Shown here piece after piece: positions 46,277 through 54,514 of a stretch of 64,000 nt of DNA; the first letter of the stretch is position 1; each line of letters starts with the position of its first letter. This stretch comes from Proteiniclasticum aestuarii (lineage in GTDB: Bacteria > Bacillota > Clostridia > Clostridiales > Clostridiaceae), in assembly GCF_017368455.1 (NCBI RefSeq), contig NZ_JAFNJU010000001.1, forward strand, positions 248,001 through 312,000, given 5' to 3'. The translations under genes and the position numbers were made by a program. The notes under the pieces were generated by a model. The model saw nothing but the letters and a program-made list of their open reading frames with translations. It did no database searches and was not told the DNA's origin.

Positions 46277-46462
46277 CTATTCAACCTCAGTTGTTACAAC
46301 TTCCTTACCGTTATAATATCCGCAGTGCTTGCACACTCTGTGACCAAGCTTCATTTCATGACACTGTGGACATTCAACAATTCCAGGTGCTCCTACTTTG
46401 AATGTTGATGCTCTTCTTCTGTCTCTTCTACCTTTAGAAGATTTTCTAGCTGGATTTGCCAT
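46277..46462 (-). CDS. rpmF: 50S ribosomal protein L32
   Basis: 61 residues: basic N-terminus [18 protein letters not shown] and a four-cysteine zinc ribbon CPQC...CKHC. Follows DUF177 by 2 nt, a near-universal pairing. AAGGAGGTG site. Confidence 0.98.
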   Translation of the reverse strand: MANPARKSSKGRRDRRRASTFKVGAPGIVECPQCHEMKLGHRVCKHCGYYNGKEVVTTEVE

Positions 46463-46464
46463 TA

Positions 46465-46962
46465 TTACACCTCCTTAAACATGTCCTTGAGGGCTGATAA
46501 CCTGGGATCCACCTCGTCACTTCTACAGCTGCACTGCTCATGATTGAGGTTGGCTCCGCAGGTCTGACATAAACCTTTGCAGTCTTCTTTGCAAAGAATT
46601 CTGATAGGCAATGCCAAATAGATGTTATTGAGAACAACATCCCTTAAATCGAGAATATTTCCTTCCTCTAAAGTGATGATATTCCCGTCTTCCTGTTCAT
46701 TTTTAGAAACCTTTTCGTCCACGTTCAGTTCCAGGTCCTGTTCAAATTGTTCAAGACATCTGGAACAAGTATGCAGCATCCTGGTGTCTACAGATAGCTT
46801 AACATCTGCAATCCCCTGGCTTACCACTACTTTTCCCTTTACTTGGATCGGTTTCAGAATTTTAATGGTCTCGTTGTTATAAACAAGATTCTCTTTGTGG
46901 TAGGTAAAATCAATATCCTTGGTTATGGATTTTACATTTGAATCCTGTAGTGCTATTTCCAT
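46465..46962 (-). CDS. DUF177 / YceD family protein (YlbN)
   Basis: Member of the YceD/DUF177 family, which accompanies rpmF in most bacteria and is linked to 23S rRNA accumulation. 165 residues; CSRCLEQF near 74 and a cysteine-rich C-terminal region ([18 protein letters not shown]) suggest metal binding. ATG 46962 follows AGGAGAA; an upstream frame start at 47022 has no site. Promoter at 47036-47064. Confidence 0.92.
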   Translation of the reverse strand: MEIALQDSNVKSITKDIDFTYHKENLVYNNETIKILKPIQVKGKVVVSQGIADVKLSVDTRMLHTCSRCLEQFEQDLELNVDEKVSKNEQEDGNIITLEEGNILDLRDVVLNNIYLALPIRILCKEDCKGLCQTCGANLNHEQCSCRSDEVDPRLSALKDMFKEV

Positions 46963-47035
46963 CTTTATTCTCCTGTTCACCTGCAAAAGCAGATGCTGCT
47001 TCCGTCGAGTTATACTTCTCAAGCAAACACATATA

Positions 47036-47064
47036 ATTATATAAAGTCAATTTTCAAAAGTCAA
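47036..47064 (-). promoter_or_regulatory. DUF177-rpmF promoter
   Basis: TTGACT and TATAAT with a 17-nt spacer; a second TTGACT lies 14 nt downstream of the first, within the spacer. Confidence 0.8.
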
Positions 47065-47125
47065 GGTTTTTCTATCCTTCCTTCCATTCACTTCTTCATC
47101 ATATGGTTCATTCAGTATACACCGG

Positions 47126-47839
47126 TTATTTTCTTATGTAAATAGCGCCGTCCCGTGTTCTGTCCAGAAAACCGTATTCAATGAGATATCTTCTGAGAAG
47201 CACATGATCTTCATAGATTCTCAGAAGAACCCTGTTCACTTCCTTTTCGGAATACTGTCTGCCCTCCTTGAACTGCTGGGCGATTTTTCTGAGCACAACG
47301 ATCTTTTTCTTTTCCCTGGCCGGAAAACTCTTCAAAGCCCCTTCTTCTGTCATATAGGTCTTTATGACTTTGTCTTCCTCCTCCTTGGTGATCTGATAAC
47401 GATCATCCAGCATGGTGGCCCCCTTGTGAGGCGCAATGTGCTCTTCCCCTCTGATTTCAAGATGCTCCATAAGCTTGATGAAGAGCTTTGCCTGCTTTTC
47501 CTTTTCCCTGAGTCTGAAACGATGATTTCTTACCGTACTTGAAGAGATCCTCAATGCGTCCGCAATTTCCTGATCTTTCATCCCCTGATGCAGCATAGGA
47601 ATCAGGGTTGCCTGCACTTCGGTCAGTCCCGTTGCACTTCTTGGCAGTTTCAGTATTTCCTCCACCATGTTGTGGGTGAGCAGATGCTTCTTCAGCATCC
47701 CCTTCCCAGAATAAAGCTTTTCTTCATAGGGATAGATACGCTCTTTCTCAAAGCTCTCACCGCAGTAGGCACACCGAAAGGCCTCTTCTTCCTCAAAGTA
47801 TTCCACAAGAAAATCCAGATGGTTCAATTCCTTTTTCAT
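47126..47839 (-). CDS. Transcriptional regulator with zinc-finger-like, LuxR-type HTH and DUF2087 domains
   Basis: A 237-residue protein in three parts. First, FRCAYCGESF followed by a KKHLLTH helix resembles a C2H2 zinc finger (about 20-55). Second, GLTEVQATLIPMLHQG then DQEIADALRISSSTVRNHRF is a GerE/LuxR helix-turn-helix (about 70-120). Third, a C-terminal DUF2087-like region has FPAREKKKIVVLRKIAQQF and LLRRYLIEYGFLDR. ATG 47839 follows GAGG by 6 nt. Own promoter, no clear target. Family role is unknown to me beyond DNA binding. Confidence 0.82.
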   Translation of the reverse strand: MKKELNHLDFLVEYFEEEEAFRCAYCGESFEKERIYPYEEKLYSGKGMLKKHLLTHNMVEEILKLPRSATGLTEVQATLIPMLHQGMKDQEIADALRISSSTVRNHRFRLREKEKQAKLFIKLMEHLEIRGEEHIAPHKGATMLDDRYQITKEEEDKVIKTYMTEEGALKSFPAREKKKIVVLRKIAQQFKEGRQYSEKEVNRVLLRIYEDHVLLRRYLIEYGFLDRTRDGAIYIRK

Positions 47840-47886
47840 CCTACACCTCTCAAACATTTATTGTCATCGTTTGCTTATATATATGT

Positions 47887-47915
47887 ATATTAATCTTTTG
47901 TTTGATACTTTTCAA
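47887..47915 (-). promoter_or_regulatory. Promoter of the DUF2087 regulator
   Basis: TTGAAA and TAATAT separated by 17 nt, downstream of the ackA terminator. Confidence 0.5.
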
Positions 47916-47953
47916 GTGAATATATTGAAAAAGTCTTCCCTCTTGTCTTCTGA

Positions 47954-47999
47954 AAACAAAAAGTCTGCTGCAGACCCTATTTAGATCCGCAGCAGACTT
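47954..47999 (-). terminator. pta-ackA terminator
   Basis: An 11-bp stem AAGTCTGCTGC/GCAGCAGACTT with a 17-nt loop, followed on the minus strand by TTTTTGTTT. Confidence 0.9.
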
Positions 48000-48010
48000 T
48001 ATTCATTTTA

Positions 48011-49204
48011 CTATTTTACCAGTGACAGGGTATCTCTGGCAATCATCAGTTCTTCATTGGTTGGGATCACGATGACCTTCACCTTTGAATCATCAGTGGA
48101 AACAATTCTCTCTTTTCCTCTGACTTTGTTCTTTTCTCTGTCCAGCTCAATGCCGAACCATTCCATGTCGGATATGATCTCTTCTCTGGTCTCCACCGCA
48201 TTCTCGCCAAGTCCAGCTGTAAAGATCACAGCATCCACACCATTCATGGCAGCCATGAAGTAGCCAATGTACTTCTTGACTCTGTAATGGAATACATCAA
48301 GAGCGAGTTTGGCTCTTTCATTGCCTTCTGCGGCTGCGTCTTCAATGTCTCTGAAGTCTGAAGATACGCCTGAAAGACCAAGAACACCAGATTTCTTGTT
48401 CATGATGTTGTTCACTTCATCATAGCTGTATCCCTTCACATCCATGAGGTAAGGAATGATGGCAGGGTCGATGTCTCCACATCTTGTACCCATGAGAAGT
48501 CCTTCAAGCGGAGTGAATCCCATGGAAGTATCCACGGATACACCACCTCTTACAGCTGATACGGAAGCCCCATTACCCAGATGACATGTGATGAGCTTCA
48601 GATCCTTCAGATCCTTATCAAGCATTTCTGCAGCTCTCTGAGAAACGTACTTATGGCTTGTGCCGTGGAATCCGTACTTTCTGATATGATTTTCCTTGTA
48701 CAGTTCATAAGGAAGTCCATAAAGGAAAGCTTTTTCAGGCATGGTCTGATGGAATGCTGTATCGAAAACAGCCACCATGGTTGTATCAGGCATCAGTTCC
48801 TTGCAGGCATTGATTCCGATGATGTTTGGTGGGTTATGAAGTGGTGCCAGTACAGAGAATTCTTCCAGATCCTTCATGACTTCATCGTCAATGATAACGG
48901 ATGTGCTGTACTTCTCGCCTCCGTGAACCACTCTGTGACCTACCGCTCCGATTTCGTCAGAAGACTTGATTACACCCTGAACCTCATCCAGCAATGTATC
49001 GATCACATGAGCGATGGCATCCTTATGATTCTTCATAGGAACTGTAAGCACATACTTTTCTCTGCCCTCCACTTTCTGTGTCAGCTTTGAACCTTCAATG
49101 CCGATTCTCTCTACGAGTCCTGTTGATAAGGAGTTTTCATTCTCCATGTCTATAAGCTGGTACTTCAGTGATGAACTACCACAGTTGATTACTAAAATTT
49201 TCAT
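48011..49204 (-). CDS. ackA: Acetate kinase
   Basis: Converts acetyl phosphate and ADP to acetate and [14 protein letters not shown] at the N-terminus, [12 protein letters not shown] near 87, AFHQTMP near 148 and [11 protein letters not shown] near 208 are family signatures; 397 residues. Follows pta by 34 nt, so substrate-level ATP from acetyl-CoA is made by one operon. AAGGATGG site. Confidence 0.98.
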   Translation of the reverse strand: MKILVINCGSSSLKYQLIDMENENSLSTGLVERIGIEGSKLTQKVEGREKYVLTVPMKNHKDAIAHVIDTLLDEVQGVIKSSDEIGAVGHRVVHGGEKYSTSVIIDDEVMKDLEEFSVLAPLHNPPNIIGINACKELMPDTTMVAVFDTAFHQTMPEKAFLYGLPYELYKENHIRKYGFHGTSHKYVSQRAAEMLDKDLKDLKLITCHLGNGASVSAVRGGVSVDTSMGFTPLEGLLMGTRCGDIDPAIIPYLMDVKGYSYDEVNNIMNKKSGVLGLSGVSSDFRDIEDAAAEGNERAKLALDVFHYRVKKYIGYFMAAMNGVDAVIFTAGLGENAVETREEIISDMEWFGIELDREKNKVRGKERIVSTDDSKVKVIVIPTNEELMIARDTLSLVK

Positions 49205-49238
49205 TAATCCGATTCCATCCTTTATTATCTTATTTTAA

Positions 49239-50237
49239 TTATGCGTTCTGAGCCTGTACAGCTGTTATTGCAACAACATTGACAATATCCTCTACGCTGC
49301 ATCCTCTTGATAGATCATTGATCGGTTTTGCGAACCCCTGGCATATGGGTCCGATGGCATCAGCCCCTGCAAGTCTTTCCACAAGCTTATAACCGATGTT
49401 TCCTGCCTGGAGGTCAGGGAAAACAAGTACATTGGCCTTCCCGGCAACTGGTGAAGAGGCGGCTTTTTTCTTTCCTACTGATTCAACAATGGCAGCATCC
49501 AGCTGGAGCTCTCCATCGATCATGAAATCCGGTCTCATTTCCTGAGCTTTCTTCGTTGCTTCCACAACTTTGGTCACCAGCTCGTGCTTTGCACTGCCAT
49601 AAGATGAGAAGGACAGCATCGCAACCTTAGGATCGAATTTCATGAGTCTCTTTGCTGATTCTGCTGTAGCAACAGCTATTGCAGCAAGTTCATCCGCATT
49701 GGGATTGGGATTCACGGCACAATCGGCAAAAAGCATCTGACCGTCTTCTCCGAAACTCTTGTCCTTCAGCAGCATGATGAAGAAGGAAGATACCACACTG
49801 ATGCCAGGAGCGGTCTTGATGATCTGAAGACCGGGTCTTAAGAGATCTCCTGTAGTATGCACTGCGCCGGATACCATACCGTGTGCATCGTCATTTTTCA
49901 CCATCATGGTGGCGAAATACATCGGATCCAGCACGATGTTTTCAGCCATGGACTGTGTTACACCTTTTTTCTTTCTCAGTTCATATAAGCCTTCTGCATA
50001 GCCTTTTGTTCGTTCTGACGTTGCAGGATCTTCAATGGTGATTCCCTGGATATTGGCACCGAACTTCTTTGCGTTGGTCTCAATCTCCTCCCTGTTTCCT
50101 ACCAGGATAACCTCAGCAATCTTTTCAGAGTGGATGATTTCAGCAGCCTTCAGGTTTCTTTCCTCGTTTCCTTCTGGGAGCACAATTTTCTTCAGGTCAC
50201 TTTTAGCAAGTTCCTTCATCTTGGACACAAAATCCAT
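49239..50237 (-). CDS. pta: Phosphate acetyltransferase
   Basis: Interconverts acetyl-CoA and acetyl phosphate. 332 residues, the short single-domain form, with KIVLPEGNEERNLKAA at the N-terminus, SGAVHTTGDLLRPGLQIIKT near 125 and LVFPDLQAGNIGYKLVERL near 270. AAGGAG site. First gene of pta-ackA, divergent from tmcAL. Confidence 0.97.
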   Translation of the reverse strand: MDFVSKMKELAKSDLKKIVLPEGNEERNLKAAEIIHSEKIAEVILVGNREEIETNAKKFGANIQGITIEDPATSERTKGYAEGLYELRKKKGVTQSMAENIVLDPMYFATMMVKNDDAHGMVSGAVHTTGDLLRPGLQIIKTAPGISVVSSFFIMLLKDKSFGEDGQMLFADCAVNPNPNADELAAIAVATAESAKRLMKFDPKVAMLSFSSYGSAKHELVTKVVEATKKAQEMRPDFMIDGELQLDAAIVESVGKKKAASSPVAGKANVLVFPDLQAGNIGYKLVERLAGADAIGPICQGFAKPINDLSRGCSVEDIVNVVAITAVQAQNA

Positions 50238-50287
50238 AATATTCTCCTTTCATCTCAAATAACTTTTTAAACAACATACCTTATAAT

Positions 50288-50317
50288 ATAATACATCTTT
50301 ATAACTGTTCTTTTCAA
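50288..50317 (-). promoter_or_regulatory. pta-ackA promoter
   Basis: TTGAAA and TATTAT with an 18-nt spacer in the gap between pta and tmcAL. Confidence 0.65.
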
Positions 50318-50365
50318 GTCGAAAGCGCTAAAATGAAATAGAAATACAATTAGGAGTAGGTACAA

Positions 50366-51574
50366 ATGAGAATCGCAGCAATTATCTCTGAATACAACCC
50401 TTTCCACAAGGGACACGAATATCAGATCAGAAGGACCCGGTCTGAAGGAAAAGCCACCCATGTCATCGCGCTCATGTCCGGTAATTTCGTTCAAAGGGGC
50501 CTTCCTGCAATCATCGACAAATACAGAAGAGCAGAGATGGCTGTACTGGGAGGTGCCGATCTGGTACTGGAGCTCCCCGCCGTCTATGCCCTCTCTTCAG
50601 CGGAGTTCTTTGCGGAAGGGTCCATCAGAATACTGAATGCGCTAAATGGCGTTCATCTCCTTTCTTTCGGCTCTGAAGAAGGAAGCCTTCATAACCTCAA
50701 TGCCATCGCCGAAATACTCGCTTCGGAACCCGATGCCTACAGAGAGCTCTTAAAGGAAGAACTCAGCCACGGTCACTCTTTTCCCAGAGCAAGAAATCAG
50801 GCACTCAAGAAGCTTCTGCCTCAGCTGGATATGGACTTCATCAAAAACCCCAATAATATTCTGGGTGTGGAGTACATGAAAGCTTTGAAGAGAACCGGCT
50901 CAAAAATCCAGCCTTTCACGGTCCAGCGGATGGGCAAAGGCTATCACGATCTGGAGCTGAACGAGGAAGAATACGCTTCTGCTACAGCATTGAGAAATGA
51001 AATCAGAAATAATATAAGCATTGAAGGGTTTGTTCCAGAGAAGATCCATGAATACATAGAAAAACTGAAGGAAGAGGAATACCCCTTCCTATCGGATGAA
51101 GACTTCAAGGATCTTTTGATCTACCGACTCATCACTGAAAACCACTCACTGATTAATATATCCGAAGCCAGTGAAGGACTCGACAACCGGATACTGGCAC
51201 ACCTTCAGAACCTGAAGGAAGGTTCTCTGGCATCTTTTGTTGATGAAATCAAAACAAAAAGATATGCCCGCACAAGAATTTCAAGAATTCTTATGCAGTT
51301 TCTGCTGGCTTTTGATCTGGAACCTATTGAAACTCTGCGCAGGCAGACCCCTGAGACCGTAAAGATCCTGGCCCTGAACGAAAAAGGTAAGGAGATTCTG
51401 GCAGCCCTTAGAAAAGACAGGGAAATCGGACTTGAACATAATTTCGGCAGAAAACCCGATCCGTTCCAGAAAATCGATCAGAAATCCTCGCTGGTCTATG
51501 CCATGAGAAATCATGCATATGATCCGCAATGGGATTTCAAAGGGTTCAGAGATCCTTTTCAGAACAAACCCTAG
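50366..51574 (+). CDS. tmcAL: tRNA(Met) cytidine acetate ligase TmcAL (YlbM)
   Basis: ATP-dependent enzyme that uses acetate to form N4-acetylcytidine at the wobble base of elongator tRNA-Met. The N-terminal nucleotidyltransferase fold shows IISEYNPFHKGHEYQI near 6-20 and ALMSGNFVQRG near 35; 402 residues fits. Divergent from pta-ackA, which makes its substrate acetate; this pairing is frequent in Clostridia. TAGGAGT site 8 nt before the ATG. Confidence 0.94.
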   Translation: MRIAAIISEYNPFHKGHEYQIRRTRSEGKATHVIALMSGNFVQRGLPAIIDKYRRAEMAVLGGADLVLELPAVYALSSAEFFAEGSIRILNALNGVHLLSFGSEEGSLHNLNAIAEILASEPDAYRELLKEELSHGHSFPRARNQALKKLLPQLDMDFIKNPNNILGVEYMKALKRTGSKIQPFTVQRMGKGYHDLELNEEEYASATALRNEIRNNISIEGFVPEKIHEYIEKLKEEEYPFLSDEDFKDLLIYRLITENHSLINISEASEGLDNRILAHLQNLKEGSLASFVDEIKTKRYARTRISRILMQFLLAFDLEPIETLRRQTPETVKILALNEKGKEILAALRKDREIGLEHNFGRKPDPFQKIDQKSSLVYAMRNHAYDPQWDFKGFRDPFQNKP

Positions 51575-51577
51575 AAA

Positions 51578-51605
51578 ACCATCGGGGAAGCCCGGCGGTT
51601 ATTTT
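51578..51605 (+). terminator. tmcAL terminator
   Basis: Stem ACCATCGGG/CCCGGCGGT with one mismatch and a GAAG loop, then TATTTTAC. Confidence 0.65.
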
Positions 51606-51653
51606 ACAGAATCTTAAAGCTTATATAACTCCTGCTTCATAACTGCATTCTAT

Positions 51654-51674
51654 ATTGAATTCAATGTTTATACT
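51654..51674 (+). promoter_or_regulatory. Palindrome and -10 upstream of the SDR gene
   Basis: A 12-bp palindrome ATTGAATTCAAT (51654-51665) followed by TATACT (51669-51674). The -35 is not clear; a regulator site is possible. Confidence 0.35.
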
Positions 51675-51725
51675 GAATGAGGTTCCCATCGAAAGATGTT
51701 GAACTGATCCAAGGAGGAGTAGAAA

Positions 51726-52604
51726 ATGAAACAGGAACTTAAAGATCATGACATGCCCCGTGACGAGGAAATCAAAGACCAGAACACGGATTCCATAGAT
51801 GAATCCGAAATGGATCCTGAACCCATATATGATAATCCGACCCATAAGGGATATGGACGACTCAAGGACAAAGTGGCCATCGTCACCGGTGGCGACAGCG
51901 GCATCGGACGAGCCATTTCGGTTGCTTTCGCCAAAGAAGGTTCCCACGTGGTCATCATCTATTACGATTCCAATGAAGATGCGGATAAAACAAAGAAAAT
52001 CATAGAAGACTACGGTTCCAGATGTTTACTGATGAAAGGCGATCTCGGGAAGAGTGACTTTTCCAGGAAAATCATCGAGAGAACACTGGAAGAGTTCAAT
52101 CGAATCGACATCATCGTCAACAGCGCGGCCGAGCAGCACCCGAAGGACTCTCTGGAGGAAATCAGCGACGAGCAGCTGGAGCGGATCTTCCGAACCAATA
52201 TATTTGCCATGTTCTATCTGATCCGTGAAGCCCTTCCCCATCTGAAAGAGGGTGCCTCCATCATCAACACGAACTCGAACACTTCCTTTGTCGGAAACCC
52301 CAGACTCATCGATTATTCCGCAACCAAAGGCGCCATTTCCTCCTTCACCCGTTCCCTCTCGCTGAATCTTGCTTCAAGAAGAATCCGCGTGAATCAGGTG
52401 GCTCCAGGACCCATCTGGACACCACTGATTCCTTCCACCTTCAGCGGAGACGATGTCAAGAACTTCGGGAAGAACGTTCCCCTGGCCAGGCCCGGTCAGC
52501 CTGTTGAACTTGCTGAGGCATACGTCTTTCTCGCTTCAGACGGTTCAACCTATATGACTGGCCAGACCCTTCATATCAATGGCGGAGAGATTGTAAACGG
52601 CTGA
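51726..52604 (+). CDS. Short-chain dehydrogenase/reductase, YhdF/YdaD type
   Basis: NAD(P)-dependent oxidoreductase of the SDR family. After an acidic N-terminal extension of about 45 residues comes the cofactor motif TGGDSGIGRA near 56, the active-site Ser 13 residues before the catalytic YSATK near 195, and the C-terminal TGQTLHINGG. The N-terminal extension is typical of the YhdF/YdaD/YhxC group, some of which are general-stress proteins in Bacillus. Substrate cannot be told. GGAGGAG site; ends in a good terminator. Codon use and GC are slightly richer than the neighbours, so transfer is possible but unproven. Confidence 0.88.
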   Translation: MKQELKDHDMPRDEEIKDQNTDSIDESEMDPEPIYDNPTHKGYGRLKDKVAIVTGGDSGIGRAISVAFAKEGSHVVIIYYDSNEDADKTKKIIEDYGSRCLLMKGDLGKSDFSRKIIERTLEEFNRIDIIVNSAAEQHPKDSLEEISDEQLERIFRTNIFAMFYLIREALPHLKEGASIINTNSNTSFVGNPRLIDYSATKGAISSFTRSLSLNLASRRIRVNQVAPGPIWTPLIPSTFSGDDVKNFGKNVPLARPGQPVELAEAYVFLASDGSTYMTGQTLHINGGEIVNG

Positions 52605-52620
52605 AATTCCTTGAAATCCT

Positions 52621-52648
52621 GGAGCAGAGATCTGCTCCCTTTTCTTTT
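52621..52648 (+). terminator. SDR gene terminator
   Basis: GGAGCAG/CTGCTCC stem with AGAT loop followed by CTTTTCTTTT. Confidence 0.85.
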
Positions 52649-52670
52649 CCGGAAAAAACATATATAATCA

Positions 52671-52699
52671 GTTACATTTACTTTATTATATGGTATAAT
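52671..52699 (+). promoter_or_regulatory. Promoter with overlapping dyad before the coiled-coil gene
   Basis: GTTACA and TATAAT with a 17-nt spacer. A perfect 9-bp inverted repeat TTATATGGT-N7-ACCATATAA (52686-52710) is centred on the -10 and is a strong operator candidate. Confidence 0.65.
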
Positions 52700-52724
52700 T
52701 AACCATATAATAAATAGGAGGAAA

Positions 52725-52759
52725 GGTGATCTATCACCATGATGAAGAATGAATTATAA
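52725..52759 (+). promoter_or_regulatory. Second dyad and minigene at the translation start of the coiled-coil gene
   Basis: GGTGAT-CT-ATCACC (52725-52738) covers the best ribosome binding region. Just after it, a six-codon frame MMKNEL-stop (52739-52759) overlaps the start of the coiled-coil gene (ATG 52749) in another frame, suggesting translational coupling. Confidence 0.4.
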
Positions 52760-53633
52760 TGATGCTTATGACAAACTACTAGGCTATCAGGAGGATATTC
52801 TGGTGCTCAAATCCAAACTCAGCGACAACCGGAAACTGCTCGAAGAGAAGAACAATCAGCTGGAATCCTTTCTGCAGATCATGAAGAAGGAAAAGAGAGA
52901 TGTGGACCAGCTGGAAGGAGTTTCCATTTCCTCGATCCTTTCAAAAATCTCCGGATCCTATGATGAAAAATTCAGTAAAGAGTCTGAGGAATACCTTCTG
53001 TCGAAAATCCGATACGATGAATTGAATACCAGTCTTATGAATCTGAAGAAGGAAATGGAGCGTCAGCAAAGTGAAATCCGCGAGCTTGAAAAGGACCATG
53101 CGAAGCTGAAGGCACATATCCTTGTCTCTTATCCGGAAGGTGCTGTTTTATCTCAGAAAATCGAATTGAAAAAGAAAGAACTCTTCTTTGTGAGAAAGGA
53201 AATCGTGGAAGCAGTCAGGGCAGTGGAAGCTGTAATCGCTCTGTCCCTTGAGGCAGAGAATAAACTATCCAGCGCAAAGAGCTGGTCCACCTACGACACC
53301 TTTTTCGGTGGTGGCATCATCGGTGATCTTGTTAAATACTCAAAGCTGGATGAAGCCAATCAGCACATCGCGGAGATCAACTCAGCAGCTGAGCTCATGC
53401 AGAAAGAGCTGCAGGATGTGGATCTGGCTATAGAGAATAAGATGGAGCATATCGGAGGAAGCGAACGCTTTTTTGATATCGCTTTCGATAACATCTTTTC
53501 TGACTGGAGTATTCGAGGGAAAATCAGCTCAAACCTCGATCATATCCAGACCTTTCTCTCTGAGCTTCATACCATCAGTGAACAGCTGCGAACAAAAATG
53601 ATGGAGATCGATCGCGAGTTATCCAATCTCTGA
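52749..53633 (+). CDS. Coiled-coil protein of unknown function
   Basis: A 294-residue protein dominated by coiled coil (about 10-50 and 75-175), broken by a conserved-looking segment TFFGGGIIGDLVKYSKLDEA near 188-207. Similar GGG-I-x-D-x-x-K-x-x-x-x-D-A segments occur in uncharacterised coiled-coil proteins of Bacillota; I know no function. No signal peptide or membrane segment. The start is preceded by two dyads and a short overlapping minigene; an in-frame stop lies 4 nt upstream so ATG 52749 is the earliest start. Convergent with the CarD-family gene. Likely a structural or stress-related cytoplasmic protein, by inference only. Confidence 0.75.
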   Translation: MNYNDAYDKLLGYQEDILVLKSKLSDNRKLLEEKNNQLESFLQIMKKEKRDVDQLEGVSISSILSKISGSYDEKFSKESEEYLLSKIRYDELNTSLMNLKKEMERQQSEIRELEKDHAKLKAHILVSYPEGAVLSQKIELKKKELFFVRKEIVEAVRAVEAVIALSLEAENKLSSAKSWSTYDTFFGGGIIGDLVKYSKLDEANQHIAEINSAAELMQKELQDVDLAIENKMEHIGGSERFFDIAFDNIFSDWSIRGKISSNLDHIQTFLSELHTISEQLRTKMMEIDRELSNL

Positions 53634-53650
53634 TCCATCCATAGGATGAT

Positions 53651-53705
53651 GAAAATAAAACAAGCAGCTCCTCCGTTTCATTCAGAGGGCTGCTTGTTCT
53701 TCTTG
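53651..53705. terminator. Bidirectional terminator between the coiled-coil and CarD genes
   Basis: AACAAGCAGC/GCTGCTTGTT (53659-53668 with 53689-53698) with an inner CCTC/GAGG stem. The minus strand continues TTTTATTTT, the plus strand CTTCTT. Confidence 0.85.
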
Positions 53706-53720
53706 ATCGCTTAATTATGA

Positions 53721-54212
53721 TTAAAGAAATTTCTTGATATATGGAATCACATCATCCAGATCCATATCCAGAGCCACCGAGAATTCTCCACTCAGAAGGT
53801 TTGTCGCTGACTTCAGAATCAGGTCATCACTGGAGGAGAGCTTCTTCCCTTCTTCCTTTTTCTCCAGCTTCTCATCTGCCAGAGCTTTGATGAGTAGAAG
53901 CCATGATTCACTGTCTCCGGATTTCAGGAGTTCATTATACTCACGCGCTCTTTCCTTTGCGTCATCAATCCAGTCAATCTGCTTGTCCTTCATATGACTG
54001 AGAAGCTCTTCGGCTTCTTCCTTCGAAATGACTTTTCTCATGTTGATATCTTTATTCATGATGGGAATCATGATAATGGAGTCTGTTTCCCGGATAGGAC
54101 TGAGTATGTAATATTTTCTTTCCTTGTTGTACCCTTCTTCATCACGTCGAATATCTGTAACCTTACAGGCTCCAGTTAAACCATACATGACATAATCATT
54201 AATTTCGAACAT
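53721..54212 (-). CDS. CarD family transcriptional regulator
   Basis: CarD/CdnL/TRCF-type RNA polymerase-binding protein. An N-terminal Tudor-like domain has NDYVMYGLTGACKVTDIR, YYILSPI and IMIPIMNKDINMRKVISKEEAEEL; the remaining residues 75-163 form an alpha-helical region as in CarD. In other bacteria it stabilises the open complex, often at rRNA promoters. 163 residues. AGGGGG site before the ATG. It has a promoter about 160 nt upstream, so an unusually long leader. No DNA-binding tryptophan context could be judged. Confidence 0.9.
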   Translation of the reverse strand: MFEINDYVMYGLTGACKVTDIRRDEEGYNKERKYYILSPIRETDSIIMIPIMNKDINMRKVISKEEAEELLSHMKDKQIDWIDDAKERAREYNELLKSGDSESWLLLIKALADEKLEKKEEGKKLSSSDDLILKSATNLLSGEFSVALDMDLDDVIPYIKKFL

Positions 54213-54372
54213 TAAATTACCCCCTTGCGCAAAACATCAGGTTGCAGACCATATTACTATCCACAAAAGAACGTATCGGAGAGATTTCAGTGGACAAGCT
54301 TTTATATCATTCACCAATCAAATTGTTATTCTAAATATATTCTGTATTTTAGTGTTATCTCCCAACAATACT
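54213..54372 (-). other. Long leader of the CarD-family gene
   Basis: About 160 nt between the -10 at 54373 and the start codon. A GUCCAC/GUGGAU pairing can close a larger loop. No known riboswitch class was recognised and no gene is supported here. Confidence 0.35.
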
Positions 54373-54401
54373 ATTATATCAAATTTTGTGAAAAAAATGA
54401 A
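54373..54401 (-). promoter_or_regulatory. Promoter of the CarD-family gene
   Basis: TTCATT and TATAAT separated by 17 nt; the -10 is perfect and the -35 weak. Confidence 0.55.
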
Positions 54402-54423
54402 GTTTTAGACCATTTAAATTTGC

Positions 54424-54493
54424 ACAAGAGAATTTCTCTTGCAGAAATACAGAAACTCCATGGAAAGAACCGCATCTTTCCATGGAGTTTCTG
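54424..54493 (-). terminator. Tandem hairpins after the recG-rsmD-coaD operon
   Basis: A 19-bp perfect stem CAGAAACTCCATGGAAAGA (54450-54468 with 54475-54493, 6-nt loop) followed by a second hairpin CAAGAGA/TCTCTTG (54425-54441). The U-runs are modest. Confidence 0.65.
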
Positions 54494-54514
54494 CTGTGAA
54501 ACCAAATATTTCCG

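Noticed and set aside
54213..54372. Riboswitch in the CarD leader
   Set aside because: No conserved core of a known class (for example c-di-GMP, TPP, SAM, T-box) could be recognised.
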